64,000 nucleotides of DNA from positions 1 to 64,000 of the forward strand of contig JAIXRH010000123.1 in assembly GCA_027485285.1 (NCBI GenBank). Direction: 5' to 3'. Below are positions 9,292 through 20,063 of this stretch, one piece after another. Each line of letters starts with the position of its first letter. Within the stretch, counting starts at the first letter, position 1. The DNA is from Comamonadaceae bacterium. GTDB lineage: Bacteria; Pseudomonadota; Gammaproteobacteria; Burkholderiales; Burkholderiaceae_C. The notes under the pieces are model-generated. The model was not told the DNA's origin and ran no database searches. It saw only the letters and a program-made list of their open reading frames with translations. The position numbers and the translations under genes are program-made.

Positions 9292-10541
9292 CCCGTCCAC
9301 CTTTGCTCTCACTCGATGACGCGTTGCCGCAATTGCTGGCGCAAGCCGTGACGTTGCCTCGCATAGACACCGTGTCAACGTTTGACGCCGATGGTCGTGT
9401 GTTGGCGCAAGATGTTGTCTCTGCCTTGCAAGTGCCGCCACAAGACAACACCTCAATGGACGGCTATGCCCTGCGTGCATCAGATTGTGCGCAAGCGGGT
9501 GCGGTGTTGCGCGTGACGCAGCGCATTCCTGCGGGCACACATGGCACACCCTTGAACGCTGGCGAAGCCGCACGCATCTTCACGGGCGCACCCATTCCTC
9601 CCGGTGCAGATGCCGTGGTGATGCAAGAAGACTGCGAAGTCTTAGAGGGCCACCAAATTAAAGTGAACAAGGCTGTGCCCGCAGCGCAGTGGATTCGTCG
9701 CTCGGGCGAAGACGTCAAACGCGGTGCCACAGTGCTGTCCCAAGGCACACGCCTGACGCCTGCCGAATTGGGTTTGGCGGCCAGCATTGGATTGGCTCAG
9801 CTACAAGTGTCCGCGCGTCCTCGTGTGGCTTTGTTCTCAACCGGTGATGAGTTGGTCATGCCCGGCGATGTAGCGCCCGAGGTCATGCCTGCCGGTGCGA
9901 TTTACAACTCCAACCGGTTCTTCTTGCGTGCCATGTTGCAACGCTTAGGTTGCGAGGTCACAGACCTTGGCATCGTGCCCGACAAGCGAGAGGCCACCAT
10001 TGACGCATTGCGCGATGCAGCCCAGCAGCACGACTTGATTTTGACCAGTGGCGGTGTGTCGGTGGGGGAAGAAGACCACATCAAGCCTGCTTTGGAAGCG
10101 CTTGGCAAACTCAACCTGTGGCAGTTGTCCATCAAGCCCGGAAAGCCCTTTGCTTATGGCAAGGTGAACCGCGATGGTGACATCGAAAGTAGGGGCGATG
10201 CTTGCCATTTCATGGGCTTGCCCGGTAACCCCGTGTCTAGCTTTGTCACTTTTTTGTTGTTGGTGCGTCCGTTTGTATTGGCCTTGCAAGGCGTCACCAA
10301 GATCGACATTGCGCGCACTGAGATGACGGCCAATTTCGATTGGCCCCGCGCTGACAAACGCCGCGAGTTTTTGCGCGTTGCACGCAACGCCCAAGGTCGC
10401 CTCGACTTGTTTCCCAATCAAAGCTCTGGCGTTCTCACCTCCGCTGTGTGGGGTGATGGCGTGGTGGACAACCCCCCAGGGCAAACCATTGCCAAAGGCG
10501 ATACCGTTCGCTTTATTTCTTTTGCGGAGTGGCTGGCATGA
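9288..10541 (+). CDS. moeA: Molybdopterin molybdenumtransferase MoeA
   Basis: FDADGRVLAQDVVSALQVPPQDNTSMDGYA, GDELVMPGD, LTSGGVSVGEEDHIK, MGLPGNPVSSFVTF. Confidence 0.94.
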   Translation: MTRPPLLSLDDALPQLLAQAVTLPRIDTVSTFDADGRVLAQDVVSALQVPPQDNTSMDGYALRASDCAQAGAVLRVTQRIPAGTHGTPLNAGEAARIFTGAPIPPGADAVVMQEDCEVLEGHQIKVNKAVPAAQWIRRSGEDVKRGATVLSQGTRLTPAELGLAASIGLAQLQVSARPRVALFSTGDELVMPGDVAPEVMPAGAIYNSNRFFLRAMLQRLGCEVTDLGIVPDKREATIDALRDAAQQHDLILTSGGVSVGEEDHIKPALEALGKLNLWQLSIKPGKPFAYGKVNRDGDIESRGDACHFMGLPGNPVSSFVTFLLLVRPFVLALQGVTKIDIARTEMTANFDWPRADKRREFLRVARNAQGRLDLFPNQSSGVLTSAVWGDGVVDNPPGQTIAKGDTVRFISFAEWLA

Positions 10542-10801
10542 GCACGATCTTCAACGTGAACCTCAAATACTTTGCTTCCATTCGCGAAGCCATCGGGCAG
10601 GGCAGCGAACGCGTGAGCACGCAATCTGCCACGCTCAAAGGCTTGCGTGACGAGCTGATAGCGCGCGGTGGTGCTTATGCCGAAGTGTTGGCCCATGGCC
10701 GCGCTGTGCGTATGGCTTTGAACCAAGATTTGAGCGAAGAGTCTGCTGCATTGAGCGAAGGCTGCGAAGTGGCTTTTTTTCCGCCGGTGACGGGTGGTTA
10801 A
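10538..10801 (+). CDS. moaD: Molybdopterin converting factor subunit 1 MoaD
   Basis: Small ubiquitin-like protein ending VAFFPPVTGG. ATG at 10538 overlaps the moeA stop. Confidence 0.9.
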   Translation: MSTIFNVNLKYFASIREAIGQGSERVSTQSATLKGLRDELIARGGAYAEVLAHGRAVRMALNQDLSEESAALSEGCEVAFFPPVTGG

Positions 10802-10816
10802 CGCAGAAGGTCAACC

Positions 10817-11299
10817 ATGTCATTCACCGTCAGCATACAGACCCAAAACTTTGATGTGAGCCAAGAGCTCTCAAGCTTGCGCGCAGGCGATGCCCGGGTC
10901 GGGGCGGTGTGTTCGTTTTTGGGCACCGTGCGCGAGCGCAATGACGGCAGCGCTGTGTCCAGCATGGCGCTTGAGCACTATCCAGGCATGACTGAAAAAT
11001 CTATTTCAGCCATGATGGATGAAGCGAAAAAACGTTTTGACATCTTTGCCGCTCGCGTCATTCACCGCGTGGGCTTGTTGCACCCAGAAGACCAAATAGT
11101 ATTTGTGGCCGTCACATCTGCCCACCGTGGCGAGAGCTTCAAGGCCTGCGAGTTTTTGATGGACTACCTCAAAACCCAAGCGCCATTTTGGAAAAAAGAA
11201 GTCACGCCAGAAGGCGAGCGCTGGGTCGACGCCCGCGTGAGCGACGACCAAGCTTTGGCCCGCTGGGGCATTGAAGCAACGAACACCACGCCGCAGTAA
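10817..11299 (+). CDS. moaE: Molybdenum cofactor biosynthesis protein MoaE
   Basis: VGAVCSFLGTVRERNDGSAVSSMALEHYPGMTEKSI, HRVGLLHPEDQIVFVAVTSAHR, KTQAPFWKKE. Confidence 0.94.
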   Translation: MSFTVSIQTQNFDVSQELSSLRAGDARVGAVCSFLGTVRERNDGSAVSSMALEHYPGMTEKSISAMMDEAKKRFDIFAARVIHRVGLLHPEDQIVFVAVTSAHRGESFKACEFLMDYLKTQAPFWKKEVTPEGERWVDARVSDDQALARWGIEATNTTPQ

Positions 11300-11389
11300 A
11301 GGTGTGCGCCACCGCACTGACAGATGCGTGGGCCGATGGTTGAATACGCTGTGCTTTGACCCAGATCAAAACCGCTGTGTTTGTGGGAT

Positions 11390-11417
11390 CTTGAAATATG
11401 ACATAGCAGCCTCAGTT
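11390..11417 (+). promoter_or_regulatory. Putative sigma-32 (RpoH) heat-shock promoter of clpB
   Basis: CTTGAAA-N13-CCTCAGTT, about 30 nt upstream of the clpB start. Same layout as the site upstream of grpE. Confidence 0.7.
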
Positions 11418-11446
11418 ATCAATTCATTCAATATCTCGGAGTTTCT

Positions 11447-14050
11447 ATGCGCGTTGACAAACTCACCACCAAGTTTCAAGAAGCTTTGAGCGACGCCCAG
11501 TCGCTGGCCATCGGAGCCGACCACGCCTACATCGAGCCCTCACATGTGTTGGTGGCCATGCTGCGCCAAGATGACGGCCCTAAGTCGCTGTTGCAGCGCA
11601 CAGGTGCCAATGTGCTCGGAGTTTTGACGGCGGCCGAAGAGTCGATGAACCGCTTGCCCAAAGTCGAAGGTCAAGCGCAGGTACAAGTGGGTCGAGACAC
11701 CGTGTCATTGATCCAAGCCGCCGAAAAAGAAGCCATCAAGCGCGGCGACCAGTTTGTTGCCAGTGAATTGTTCTTGCTCGCCCTGTGCGACAACAAAGGC
11801 AACTGGGGCAAACTTGCCACGCAAAACGGCTTGAACCGTAAATCTTTAGAGGCGGCGGTTACGGCTGTGCGCGGCGGCCAAAAGGTGGACAACGCCGAGA
11901 GCGAAGGCCAGCGCGAGTCGTTGAAAAAATACTGCATGGATCTGACTGAGCGAGCCCGCCAAGGCAAGCTCGACCCTGTGATTGGCCGTGACGACGAAAT
12001 TCGTCGCGCCATCCAAGTGTTGCAGCGTCGTAGCAAAAACAACCCCGTGCTCATTGGTGAGCCTGGCGTGGGCAAGACCGCGATTGTCGAGGGCTTGGCC
12101 CAGCGCATCGTGGCGGGTGAGGTGCCTGACTCGCTCAAGGGCAAGCGCGTGTTGTCGCTCGACATGGCCGCTTTGTTGGCGGGCGCGAAATATCGGGGTG
12201 AGTTTGAAGAGCGCTTGAAAAGCGTGCTCAAAGAATTGGCGCAAGACGAAGGCCAAACCATTGTGTTCATCGACGAGCTGCACACCATGGTGGGCGCAGG
12301 CAAGGCTGATGGCGCGATGGATGCTGGCAACATGCTCAAGCCCGCGTTGGCGCGTGGCGATTTGCATTGTGTGGGGGCCACCACGCTCAACGAGTACCGC
12401 AAATACATCGAAAAAGATGCGGCGCTGGAGCGTCGTTTCCAAAAAATCATAGTGGGCGAGCCAACGGTCGAAGCCACCATCGCCATTTTGCGCGGCTTGC
12501 AAGAAAAATATGAGTTGCACCATGGTGTGGAAATCACCGACCCCGCCATCGTGGCGGCTGCCGAGCTGAGCCACCGCTACATCACCGACCGCTTCTTGCC
12601 AGACAAAGCGATTGATTTGATTGACGAGGCCGCTGCCAAAATCAAAATTGAAATCGACTCCAAGCCTGAAGTGATGGACAAGCTGGACCGACGCCTGATT
12701 CAGCTCAAAATTGAGCGCGAAGCGGTGCGTAAAGAAAAAGACGAAGCCTCGCAAAAGCGCATGGAGTTGCTCGAAGAAGAGATCGAGAAGATTGGCAAAG
12801 AGTACGCCGACCTCGATGAAATTTGGAAAGCCGAAAAATCATCTGCCCACGGCGGTGCTCAACTCAAAGAAGAAATTGACCGTGTGCGCCATCAGATTGA
12901 AGAGCTCACCCGCAAGGGCGAATTCAACAAAGTGGCTGAGCTGCAATATGGCAAATTGCCCGAGCTTGAAAAACGCATGAAAGAAGCCAACGCCCGCGAA
13001 AGCAGCAAGACAACTGCCTCAGGTGGCCACCGCCTGCTGCGCACGCAAGTGGGGGCTGAAGAAATTGCAGAAGTCGTCGCGCGTGCCACAGGCATTCCTG
13101 TGTCCAAGCTGATGCAAGGCGAGCGCGACAAACTATTGCAAATGGAAGACAAGTTGCACGACCGTGTGGTGGGTCAAGAAGAGGCCATCACCGCGGTGGC
13201 CAACGCCATTCGTCGCTCGCGTGCGGGCTTGGGCGACCCCAATCGCCCCACCGGCTCGTTCTTGTTCCTTGGCCCCACTGGCGTTGGTAAAACCGAGCTG
13301 TGCAAGGCTTTGGCGGGTTTCTTGTTTGACAGTGAAGATCACATGATTCGCATCGATATGAGCGAGTTCATGGAGAAGCATTCGGTCAGCCGCTTGGTGG
13401 GCGCACCTCCTGGTTATGTGGGTTACGACGAGGGTGGCTATTTGACCGAGGCTGTGCGTCGCAAGCCCTACAGTGTGTTGCTGCTCGATGAGGTGGAAAA
13501 GGCCCATCCCGATGTGTTCAATATCTTGTTGCAAGTGCTCGACGATGGCCGTTTGACCGACGGCCAAGGCCGCACGGTGGACTTTAAAAATACCGTCATT
13601 GTGATGACGTCCAACATCGGCTCGCCCATCATTCAAAGCATGGTGGGACAGGACTCGCAAGACATCAAAGACGCGGTGTGGGATGAACTCAAGTCGCATT
13701 TCCGGCCTGAGTTTTTGAACCGCATCGACGAGACGGTGGTGTTCCATGCTCTGGATGCCGAGCACATTGTCAGCATCGCGGGCATTCAGCTCAAAATTTT
13801 GGCTGCCCGTTTGACCAAGATGGATTTGACGCTCGATGTGTCACCCGCCGCTTTGGCCGAGTTGGCCAAGGTTGGCTTTGATCCCGTGTTTGGCGCACGC
13901 CCTTTGAAGCGTGCAATTCAGCAGCGCATTGAGAACCCGTTGTCGAAATTGTTGTTGGAAGGCAAGTTCTTGCCTAAAGACACGATCGCGGTCAGTGTCG
14001 ATCCTGTTCGTGCGCCCGGTGAGTTTGCATTCACCAAGGCTGAGGTTTGA
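11447..14050 (+). CDS. clpB: ATP-dependent chaperone ClpB
   Basis: Two AAA+ modules ([33 protein letters not shown]), Clp N-domain, middle coiled coil. Confidence 0.96.
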   Translation: MRVDKLTTKFQEALSDAQSLAIGADHAYIEPSHVLVAMLRQDDGPKSLLQRTGANVLGVLTAAEESMNRLPKVEGQAQVQVGRDTVSLIQAAEKEAIKRGDQFVASELFLLALCDNKGNWGKLATQNGLNRKSLEAAVTAVRGGQKVDNAESEGQRESLKKYCMDLTERARQGKLDPVIGRDDEIRRAIQVLQRRSKNNPVLIGEPGVGKTAIVEGLAQRIVAGEVPDSLKGKRVLSLDMAALLAGAKYRGEFEERLKSVLKELAQDEGQTIVFIDELHTMVGAGKADGAMDAGNMLKPALARGDLHCVGATTLNEYRKYIEKDAALERRFQKIIVGEPTVEATIAILRGLQEKYELHHGVEITDPAIVAAAELSHRYITDRFLPDKAIDLIDEAAAKIKIEIDSKPEVMDKLDRRLIQLKIEREAVRKEKDEASQKRMELLEEEIEKIGKEYADLDEIWKAEKSSAHGGAQLKEEIDRVRHQIEELTRKGEFNKVAELQYGKLPELEKRMKEANARESSKTTASGGHRLLRTQVGAEEIAEVVARATGIPVSKLMQGERDKLLQMEDKLHDRVVGQEEAITAVANAIRRSRAGLGDPNRPTGSFLFLGPTGVGKTELCKALAGFLFDSEDHMIRIDMSEFMEKHSVSRLVGAPPGYVGYDEGGYLTEAVRRKPYSVLLLDEVEKAHPDVFNILLQVLDDGRLTDGQGRTVDFKNTVIVMTSNIGSPIIQSMVGQDSQDIKDAVWDELKSHFRPEFLNRIDETVVFHALDAEHIVSIAGIQLKILAARLTKMDLTLDVSPAALAELAKVGFDPVFGARPLKRAIQQRIENPLSKLLLEGKFLPKDTIAVSVDPVRAPGEFAFTKAEV

Positions 14051-14140
14051 CCCATGACCAGTGAGGGGCTTGCCCCTCCCAAGCGGGTGACTCAATAAAG
14101 CTTAGCAGTTAGGATGGTGATACTCTCTTAGCTACGTTTT

Positions 14141-15349
14141 ATGACTACTTTGAACCCTGCATCTAATCCTTGGCACGATGACGCCACTGTCATTGGTTTG
14201 GTGGGCATTGCACATGCCAGCTCGCACTTTTCTCAACTGCTGCTGCCCCTCATGTTCCCCGTTTTTATCAATACCTTTGGCTTGAGCTATTCCGAGTTAG
14301 GTTTTTTGATGACGGTGTTTTTCGCTATCTCTGGCATCGGTCAAGCTGCGGCGGGCTTTGTGGTGGATCGTTTTGGGGCACGGCCCGTGTTGTTTGTGTC
14401 GCTCTTGCTGATGGCAGCGGGTTGCATGGCCGTGTCTGTTGCCAACAGCTACGTGGGCTTGATTTTGGGGGCGGCGTTGTTGGGGTTGGGTAACTGCGCG
14501 TTGCACCCCGCGGATTTCACCATCCTCAATCAAAAAGTGTCTGCGCCACGTTTGGGTTATGCATTCAGTGCGCACGGGCTGACGGGGAATTTAGGTTGGG
14601 CTTTAGCACCAGTCTTCATGGTGGGCTTAAGCGCTGCATTCGACTGGCGTGCGGCCTATGTGGGTGCTGCATTGTTGTTTATAGGCATTCTTGTATTGCT
14701 TCTTTGGCAGCGCGAGCACCTGCATGCAGAAGCGTTGAGCCACAAGCAAACAGCAGGTGAGGGAAACACCCTCGACTTCTTAAAAATTCCAGTGGTCTGG
14801 TGGTGCTTTAGTTTTTTCTTGCTCTCCACCATGACCTTGGCGGTGGTGCAAAGTTTTTCTGTATCTATCTTGCAGGCGATGCATCACGTCACGTTCGAGG
14901 CTGCAACCCTCACTCTGACGGCATACATGTTGTGCGCAGCAGCGGGCATGTTTTTTGGGGGCTTTGTGGCAGCTCGCTGGCCTCGCCACAGTGACAAAGT
15001 GGTGGCAACTTGCATGGCGACGGGTGCAGCGTTCATGGCCTTGTGCGGCAGCGGTCTATTGGGTGCAAATATAACGATGGTCATCTTGGCTGCTACGGGA
15101 TTGGCCATTGGTGTAGGTGGCCCTTCTCGTGACATGATGATCAAGAAAGCCACCCCCAAGGGCGCAACAGGCCGCGTTTACGGCATCGTGTATTCCGGCC
15201 TCGACACGGGCTCCGCCATTTCGCCGTTGATCTTTGGCGTGCTCATGGACCACGGGTGGTACGGCGCCACCTTGCTCGGTGCAGCCTTTGTGTTGTTGCT
15301 GAGTGTATTGCTGGCCTTGGGTGTGGGGCGAAGAATCGTTCACGTGTGA
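14141..15349 (+). CDS. MFS transporter
   Basis: About 12 hydrophobic segments and an MFS-like VVDRFGARPVLFVSLLLMAAGC loop. Confidence 0.85.
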   Translation: MTTLNPASNPWHDDATVIGLVGIAHASSHFSQLLLPLMFPVFINTFGLSYSELGFLMTVFFAISGIGQAAAGFVVDRFGARPVLFVSLLLMAAGCMAVSVANSYVGLILGAALLGLGNCALHPADFTILNQKVSAPRLGYAFSAHGLTGNLGWALAPVFMVGLSAAFDWRAAYVGAALLFIGILVLLLWQREHLHAEALSHKQTAGEGNTLDFLKIPVVWWCFSFFLLSTMTLAVVQSFSVSILQAMHHVTFEAATLTLTAYMLCAAAGMFFGGFVAARWPRHSDKVVATCMATGAAFMALCGSGLLGANITMVILAATGLAIGVGGPSRDMMIKKATPKGATGRVYGIVYSGLDTGSAISPLIFGVLMDHGWYGATLLGAAFVLLLSVLLALGVGRRIVHV

Positions 15350-15385
15350 GCGCAATTGCCCAGCTCTAGGTCGTTCAATGGCGAA

Positions 15386-15416
15386 ATAAAAAGGGACCGT
15401 GAGGTCCCTTTTTCAA
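15386..15416. terminator. Bidirectional terminator between convergent MFS and SWIB genes
   Basis: aaaaagggacc-gtga-ggtccctttttc. Confidence 0.85.
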
Positions 15417-15432
15417 TTTGGCAGAAACTGAA

Positions 15433-15969
15433 TTACTTCAGGTGCTTACCGATCAAGCCAGCCAATTCAAACATGGTGACTTGGGCTTTGCCGAAAACAG
15501 CCTTGAGCTTGTCGTCGGCATTGATGTTGCGCTTGTTGACTTTGTCTTGAAGACCGTGCTTCTTGATGTATGTCCACATTTTGCTCACGACTTCTGTGCG
15601 TGGCACTGGCGTATGACCAATCACAGCAGCCAAGGCGGCGCTGGGTGTGAGGGCTTTCATGAAAGCAGCGTTAGGTGTGCGCTTTTTAGCAGGCGATTTT
15701 TTGGCAGCTACTTTTTTAGCAACAGCTTTCTTGGCCGCTGGTTTTTTAGCGGGTACAGCCTTTTTCGCTGGGGCTTTTTTCGCAACTACTTTTTTAGCTG
15801 CTGGTTTTTTTGCAGGTGCTGCCTTTTTCGCTGGGGCTGCTTTTTTGGCAACAGGCTTTTTAGCCGTTACTTTTTTTGCAGGTGCAGCTTTTTTGGTTGC
15901 TACTTTCTTTGCAGGAGCAGCTTTCTTTGCTGCTACTTTCTTTGATGGAGCTTTCTTTGCAGTTGCCAT
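15433..15969 (-). CDS. Lysine/alanine-rich histone H1-like tail fused to C-terminal SWIB/MDM2 domain
   Basis: MATAKKAPSKKVAAKKAAPAKK... repeats, then LTPSAALAAVIGHTPVPRTEVVSKMWTYIKKHGLQDKVNKRNINADDKLKAVFGKAQVTMFELAGLIGKHL. Confidence 0.88.
   Translation of the reverse strand: MATAKKAPSKKVAAKKAAPAKKVATKKAAPAKKVTAKKPVAKKAAPAKKAAPAKKPAAKKVVAKKAPAKKAVPAKKPAAKKAVAKKVAAKKSPAKKRTPNAAFMKALTPSAALAAVIGHTPVPRTEVVSKMWTYIKKHGLQDKVNKRNINADDKLKAVFGKAQVTMFELAGLIGKHLK
15680..15969 (-). repeat. Degenerate tandem repeat encoding PAKK/AAKK pentapeptide-like units
   Basis: About 20 reiterations of (A/P/V)AKK-type codons in the N-terminal half of the SWIB protein. Confidence 0.8.
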
Positions 15970-16303
15970 GGTTGATTTCCTTCTAGAAGTGTTTGTTTTC
16001 AAGCCCTTAGAGATATCGCTCTAGAGCACATTGGATGCTAATTGAGAACCCATTCCTTTCCAAGCTAAAAACAACTTTTTCATTGGAGGATGTTGTTTTT
16101 TTAAAGTGTTTTAGATGTGATTGAACGGCTTCGACATCAGGCGAAGAACCCATCGCTTGAAACGTTCAAAAAACTGAAAATAGATTTCACATAGTAATAA
16201 ATTGCTTTGCTGCATCGCAATATTTTTTCTTAATACGAGAAAATCAAATTCATAATACAAAATATTTTCATTAAGTCTATGTTTTTAAACATAAAAAATA
16301 AAT

Positions 16304-16356
16304 TCTTATATAAGACATAAGAGCGGTCATAACTCTTATAGAAGACTTATAGTAGA
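16304..16356. promoter_or_regulatory. Putative operator upstream of aceA: repeated TCTTATAtAAGA palindromes
   Basis: Perfect 12-bp palindrome TCTTATATAAGA (16304-16315), near-copy TCTTATAGAAGA (16334-16345), degenerate copy at 16345-16356. Confidence 0.5.
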
Positions 16357-16391
16357 TGCACCGACCACCTTTTAACTTCCTGGAGTAAAAC

Positions 16392-17723
16392 ATGCCTCAA
16401 TCCCTGAACGAACAACTGAGCCGCGAACAGCAAATTGCCGCTCTCGAAAAAGACTGGGCTACCAACCCACGCTGGAAAGGCGTCAAGCGCGGTTACTCTG
16501 CAGCTGATGTCGTGCGTTTGCGCGGCAGCATGCCCATCGAGCACACACTCGCCAAGCGGGGTGCAGAAAAGCTCTGGGAAAAAGTCAACGGCGGTGCCAA
16601 GAAAGGTTACGTCAACGCATTCGGCGCGATCTCTGCGGGCCAAGCCATGCAGCAAGCCAAAGCAGGTTTGGAAGCTGTGTACTTGTCAGGCTGGCAAGTA
16701 GCGGCGGATGGCAACACGTCAGAGACCATGTACCCCGACCAGTCGCTCTACGCTTACGACTCGGTGCCCACCATGGTTCGCCGCATCAATAACACCTTCA
16801 AGCGAGCTGACGAAATCCAATGGGGCCGTGGCATCAATCCAGGCGACAAAGAATTCATCGACTACTTCTTGCCCATCGTGGCTGATGCTGAAGCTGGTTT
16901 TGGCGGCGTATTGAACGCTTTCGAATTGATGAAAAACATGATCGCTTCTGGCGCTGCTGGCGTGCACTTCGAAGATCAATTGGCTGCGGTGAAGAAATGC
17001 GGCCACATGGGCGGCAAAGTATTGGTGCCAACACAAGAGGCTTGTGAGAAATTGATCTCTGCACGTTTCGCGGCTGACGTCATGGGCACATCCACCATCG
17101 TGTTGGCCCGCACCGATGCCGAAGCGGCCAACTTGATCACGTCTGACCACGATGCCAACGACCAGCCTTTCTTGACAGGCGAGCGCACACAAGAAGGTTT
17201 TTACCGCGTCAAGAACGGTTTGGAACAAGCCATCAGCCGCGGCGTTGCTTACGCACCCTACGCTGACTTGGTGTGGTGCGAAACAGGCGTGCCTGACATC
17301 GGCTTCGCGCGTGAATTCGCACAAGCTGTGCACGCCGCATGCCCAGGCAAGCTGTTGTCCTACAACTGCTCACCTTCTTTCAACTGGAAGAAAAACCTCA
17401 ACGACAGCCAAATTGCTTCGTTCCAAGAAGACTTGTCGGCATTGGGATACAAGTACCAGTTCATCACCTTGGCAGGTATCCACATCAACTGGTACAACAC
17501 ATTCCAGTTCGCCAATGCCTACGCCAACGGCGAAGGCATGAAGCACTATGTCAACATGGTGCAAGAGCCTGAATTCGCTGCACGCGACAAGGGCTACACC
17601 TTTGTGTCACACCAACAAGAGGTGGGCGCCGGTTACTTCGACGACGTGACCACTGTGATCCAAGGCGGTTCATCTTCTGTGAAAGCCCTCACAGGTTCTA
17701 CCGAAGAAGAACAGTTCCACTGA
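16392..17723 (+). CDS. aceA: Isocitrate lyase
   Basis: [17 protein letters not shown] active-site motif, [37 protein letters not shown]. Confidence 0.96.
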   Translation: MPQSLNEQLSREQQIAALEKDWATNPRWKGVKRGYSAADVVRLRGSMPIEHTLAKRGAEKLWEKVNGGAKKGYVNAFGAISAGQAMQQAKAGLEAVYLSGWQVAADGNTSETMYPDQSLYAYDSVPTMVRRINNTFKRADEIQWGRGINPGDKEFIDYFLPIVADAEAGFGGVLNAFELMKNMIASGAAGVHFEDQLAAVKKCGHMGGKVLVPTQEACEKLISARFAADVMGTSTIVLARTDAEAANLITSDHDANDQPFLTGERTQEGFYRVKNGLEQAISRGVAYAPYADLVWCETGVPDIGFAREFAQAVHAACPGKLLSYNCSPSFNWKKNLNDSQIASFQEDLSALGYKYQFITLAGIHINWYNTFQFANAYANGEGMKHYVNMVQEPEFAARDKGYTFVSHQQEVGAGYFDDVTTVIQGGSSSVKALTGSTEEEQFH

Positions 17724-17780
17724 GCACTTGCGTTTGGAGAGGTCCCGCAAGGGGTGTCTCTTGGTTTGAATCAGGTTGAG

Positions 17781-17814
17781 ACCACTCAGCGCGCAAGCGT
17801 TGGGTGGTTTTTTA
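17781..17814 (+). terminator. Rho-independent terminator after aceA
   Basis: accactcagcgc-gcaa-gcgttgggtggt stem followed by tttttt. Confidence 0.75.
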
Positions 17815-17864
17815 CGTGCGCATCCTTGGTGAATGGGGCATGGCTTTGATGCCCTTAGAAAGAA

Positions 17865-20063
17865 CTATTGAGTAGCAAATTGGGCACGCGCGACATGCAA
17901 TTTTTTGTAGCTGTCCATCAGCCGGTGGTGTCTGTCCAGTCCTTCGAGTTTCATGCTCGTGGGGGCTAGGCCATAAAAGCGAACTGTGCCTTCAACTGAG
18001 CCGATCACAGCGTCCATGCGGACGTGGCCAAACATTCGGCGGAAGTTGTGCTCGTAATCTGCCAGCTCTAGGTCTTGATCGAGTTGCACCTCCAGCACCA
18101 CGTTGAGGGCTTGGTAAAACAATTTGCGCTCAACCGTGTTGTCGTTGTATTGCAAAAAGGCGCTCACCAGCGCTTGCGCTTCTTCAAACTGCTTCAGGGC
18201 CAGTTGAATCAACAGCTTGAGCTCCAGCACGGTGAGCTGACCCCACTCGGTGTTCTCATCGAACTCAATGCCGATCAAGGTGGCAATGTCCAAGTACTCA
18301 TCGAGCTCGTTGTTCTCCAAGCGATCAAGCAGGGAGGTCAAACTGGCATCGTCTAAGCGGTGCAGGTTGAGGATGTCTTCGCGAAAAAGCAGCGCCTTGT
18401 TGGTGTTGTCCCATACCAAATCTTCAACAGGGTAGACCTCTGAATAGCCCGGCACCAGAATGCGGCAGGCAATGGCACCCAGCTGGTCATACACGGCGGT
18501 GTACACCTCTTTGCCTAAGTCTCCAAGAATCCCAAATAAGGTGGCTGCTTCTTGGCTGTTCGAGTTGTCGCCTTGGCCAGAAAAATCCCATTCCACAAAT
18601 TCGTGATCAGCCTTGGCGCTGAAAAAGCGCCACGATACGATGCCGCTGGAATCGATGAAATGCTCCACAAAGTTGTTGGGCTCTGTGACCGCATGGCTCT
18701 CGAAGGTGGGGGGAGGCAAGTCGTTGAGCCCTTCAAAGCTGCGGCCTTGCAGCAGCTCGGTCAGGCTGCGTTCCAGCGCCACCTCCAAGCTGGGGTGCGC
18801 ACCGAACGATGCAAATACACCGCCTGTGCGTGGGTTCATGAGCGTGACGCACATCACGGGGTAAGTGCCGCCCAGTGACGCGTCTTTCACCAGCACCGGA
18901 AAGCCTTGGTCTTCCAGGCCCTGGATGCCTGCCAAGATGCTGGGGTATTTGGCCAGCACGTCTGGCGGTACATCTGGCAAGCAAATTTCACCTTCGAGGA
19001 TTTCGCGCTTGACGGCACGCTCAAAAATTTCGGACAGGCATTGCACTTGCGCTTCGGCCAAAGTGTTGCCCGCGCTCATGCCGTTGCTGACAAAGAGGTT
19101 TTCGATCAGGTTGGACGGGAAGTACACCACTTCGCCGTCTGAGTGGCGCACATACGGCAGCGAACAAATGCCGCGCTTGGCGTTGCCAGAGTTGGTGTCA
19201 ATCAGGTGCGAGCCACGCAATTCGCCATCGGGGTTGTAGATGGACAGGCAGTAGGCATCCAAAATTTCAGCGGGCAGCGCATCTTTCTTTCCTGGCTTGA
19301 ACCAGCGCTCATGGGGGTAATGCACAAACGCTGCGTTGGCGATGTCCTCGCCCCAATAGGCACCCGCATAAAAATGGTTGTTGCTGATCCGTTCGATGTA
19401 TTCGCCCAGCGCAGAGGCCAGTGCGCTCTCTTTGGTCGACCCTTTGCCGTTGGTGAAGCACATGGGCGAGTGCGCATCGCGGATGTGCAGTGACCACACA
19501 TGGGGAATGATGTTGCGCCAAGAGGCGATTTCAATTTTGATGCCCAAGTCTGCCAAAAGGCCCGACATGTTGGCGATGGTTTGCTCCAGCGGCAGGTCTT
19601 TGCCTGTAATAAGGGTGCTGCTGAGAGCACTGGGTTTGAGCGTGAGCAAGGACTGTGCGTCGGCATCCAAGTTCTCGACTTCTTCGATCACGAACTCGGG
19701 CCCAGCTTGCACGACTTTCTTGACAGTGCAGCGCTCGATCGAGTTCAAAATGCCTCGGCGGTCAACCTCTGGGATGTCCGCAGGCAACTCCACCTGAATT
19801 TTGAAAATCTGCTGGTACCGGTTCTCTGGATCAACGATGTTGTTTTGCGAGAGGCGGATGTTCTCAGTCGAAAGATTGCGTGTGTCGCAGTACAGCTTCA
19901 CGAAGTAGGCTGCACACAAAGCCGATGATGCCAAGAAGTAATCAAAGGGCCCTGGGGCCGAGCCGTCGCCTTTGTAGCGGATGGGTTGGTCGGCGACGAC
20001 CGTGAAGTCATCGAACTTGGCTTCAAGGCGAAGCTTGTCGAGAAAATTGACCTTGATTTCCAT
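17865..20063 (-). CDS. OsmC domain/YcaO domain-containing protein
   Basis: N-terminal OsmC-like segment (VVADQPIRYKGDGSAPGPFDYFLASSALCAAYFVKLYC), then YcaO domain (GKGSTKESALASALGEYIERISNN; NGMSAGNTLAEAQVQCLSEIFERAVK). Start ATG at 20063. Confidence 0.88.
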   Translation of the reverse strand: MEIKVNFLDKLRLEAKFDDFTVVADQPIRYKGDGSAPGPFDYFLASSALCAAYFVKLYCDTRNLSTENIRLSQNNIVDPENRYQQIFKIQVELPADIPEVDRRGILNSIERCTVKKVVQAGPEFVIEEVENLDADAQSLLTLKPSALSSTLITGKDLPLEQTIANMSGLLADLGIKIEIASWRNIIPHVWSLHIRDAHSPMCFTNGKGSTKESALASALGEYIERISNNHFYAGAYWGEDIANAAFVHYPHERWFKPGKKDALPAEILDAYCLSIYNPDGELRGSHLIDTNSGNAKRGICSLPYVRHSDGEVVYFPSNLIENLFVSNGMSAGNTLAEAQVQCLSEIFERAVKREILEGEICLPDVPPDVLAKYPSILAGIQGLEDQGFPVLVKDASLGGTYPVMCVTLMNPRTGGVFASFGAHPSLEVALERSLTELLQGRSFEGLNDLPPPTFESHAVTEPNNFVEHFIDSSGIVSWRFFSAKADHEFVEWDFSGQGDNSNSQEAATLFGILGDLGKEVYTAVYDQLGAIACRILVPGYSEVYPVEDLVWDNTNKALLFREDILNLHRLDDASLTSLLDRLENNELDEYLDIATLIGIEFDENTEWGQLTVLELKLLIQLALKQFEEAQALVSAFLQYNDNTVERKLFYQALNVVLEVQLDQDLELADYEHNFRRMFGHVRMDAVIGSVEGTVRFYGLAPTSMKLEGLDRHHRLMDSYKKLHVARAQFATQ

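Noticed and set aside
15418-15945. ORF rich in Phe/Cys (plus) opposite the SWIB protein
   Set aside because: Simply the reverse complement of lysine-codon repeats (AAG/AAA giving CTT/TTT). Not a plausible protein.
15680-15969. Repeat array considered as a possible CRISPR or minisatellite
   Set aside because: Units are short, in frame and coding for AKK repeats. There are no unique spacers and no cas genes.
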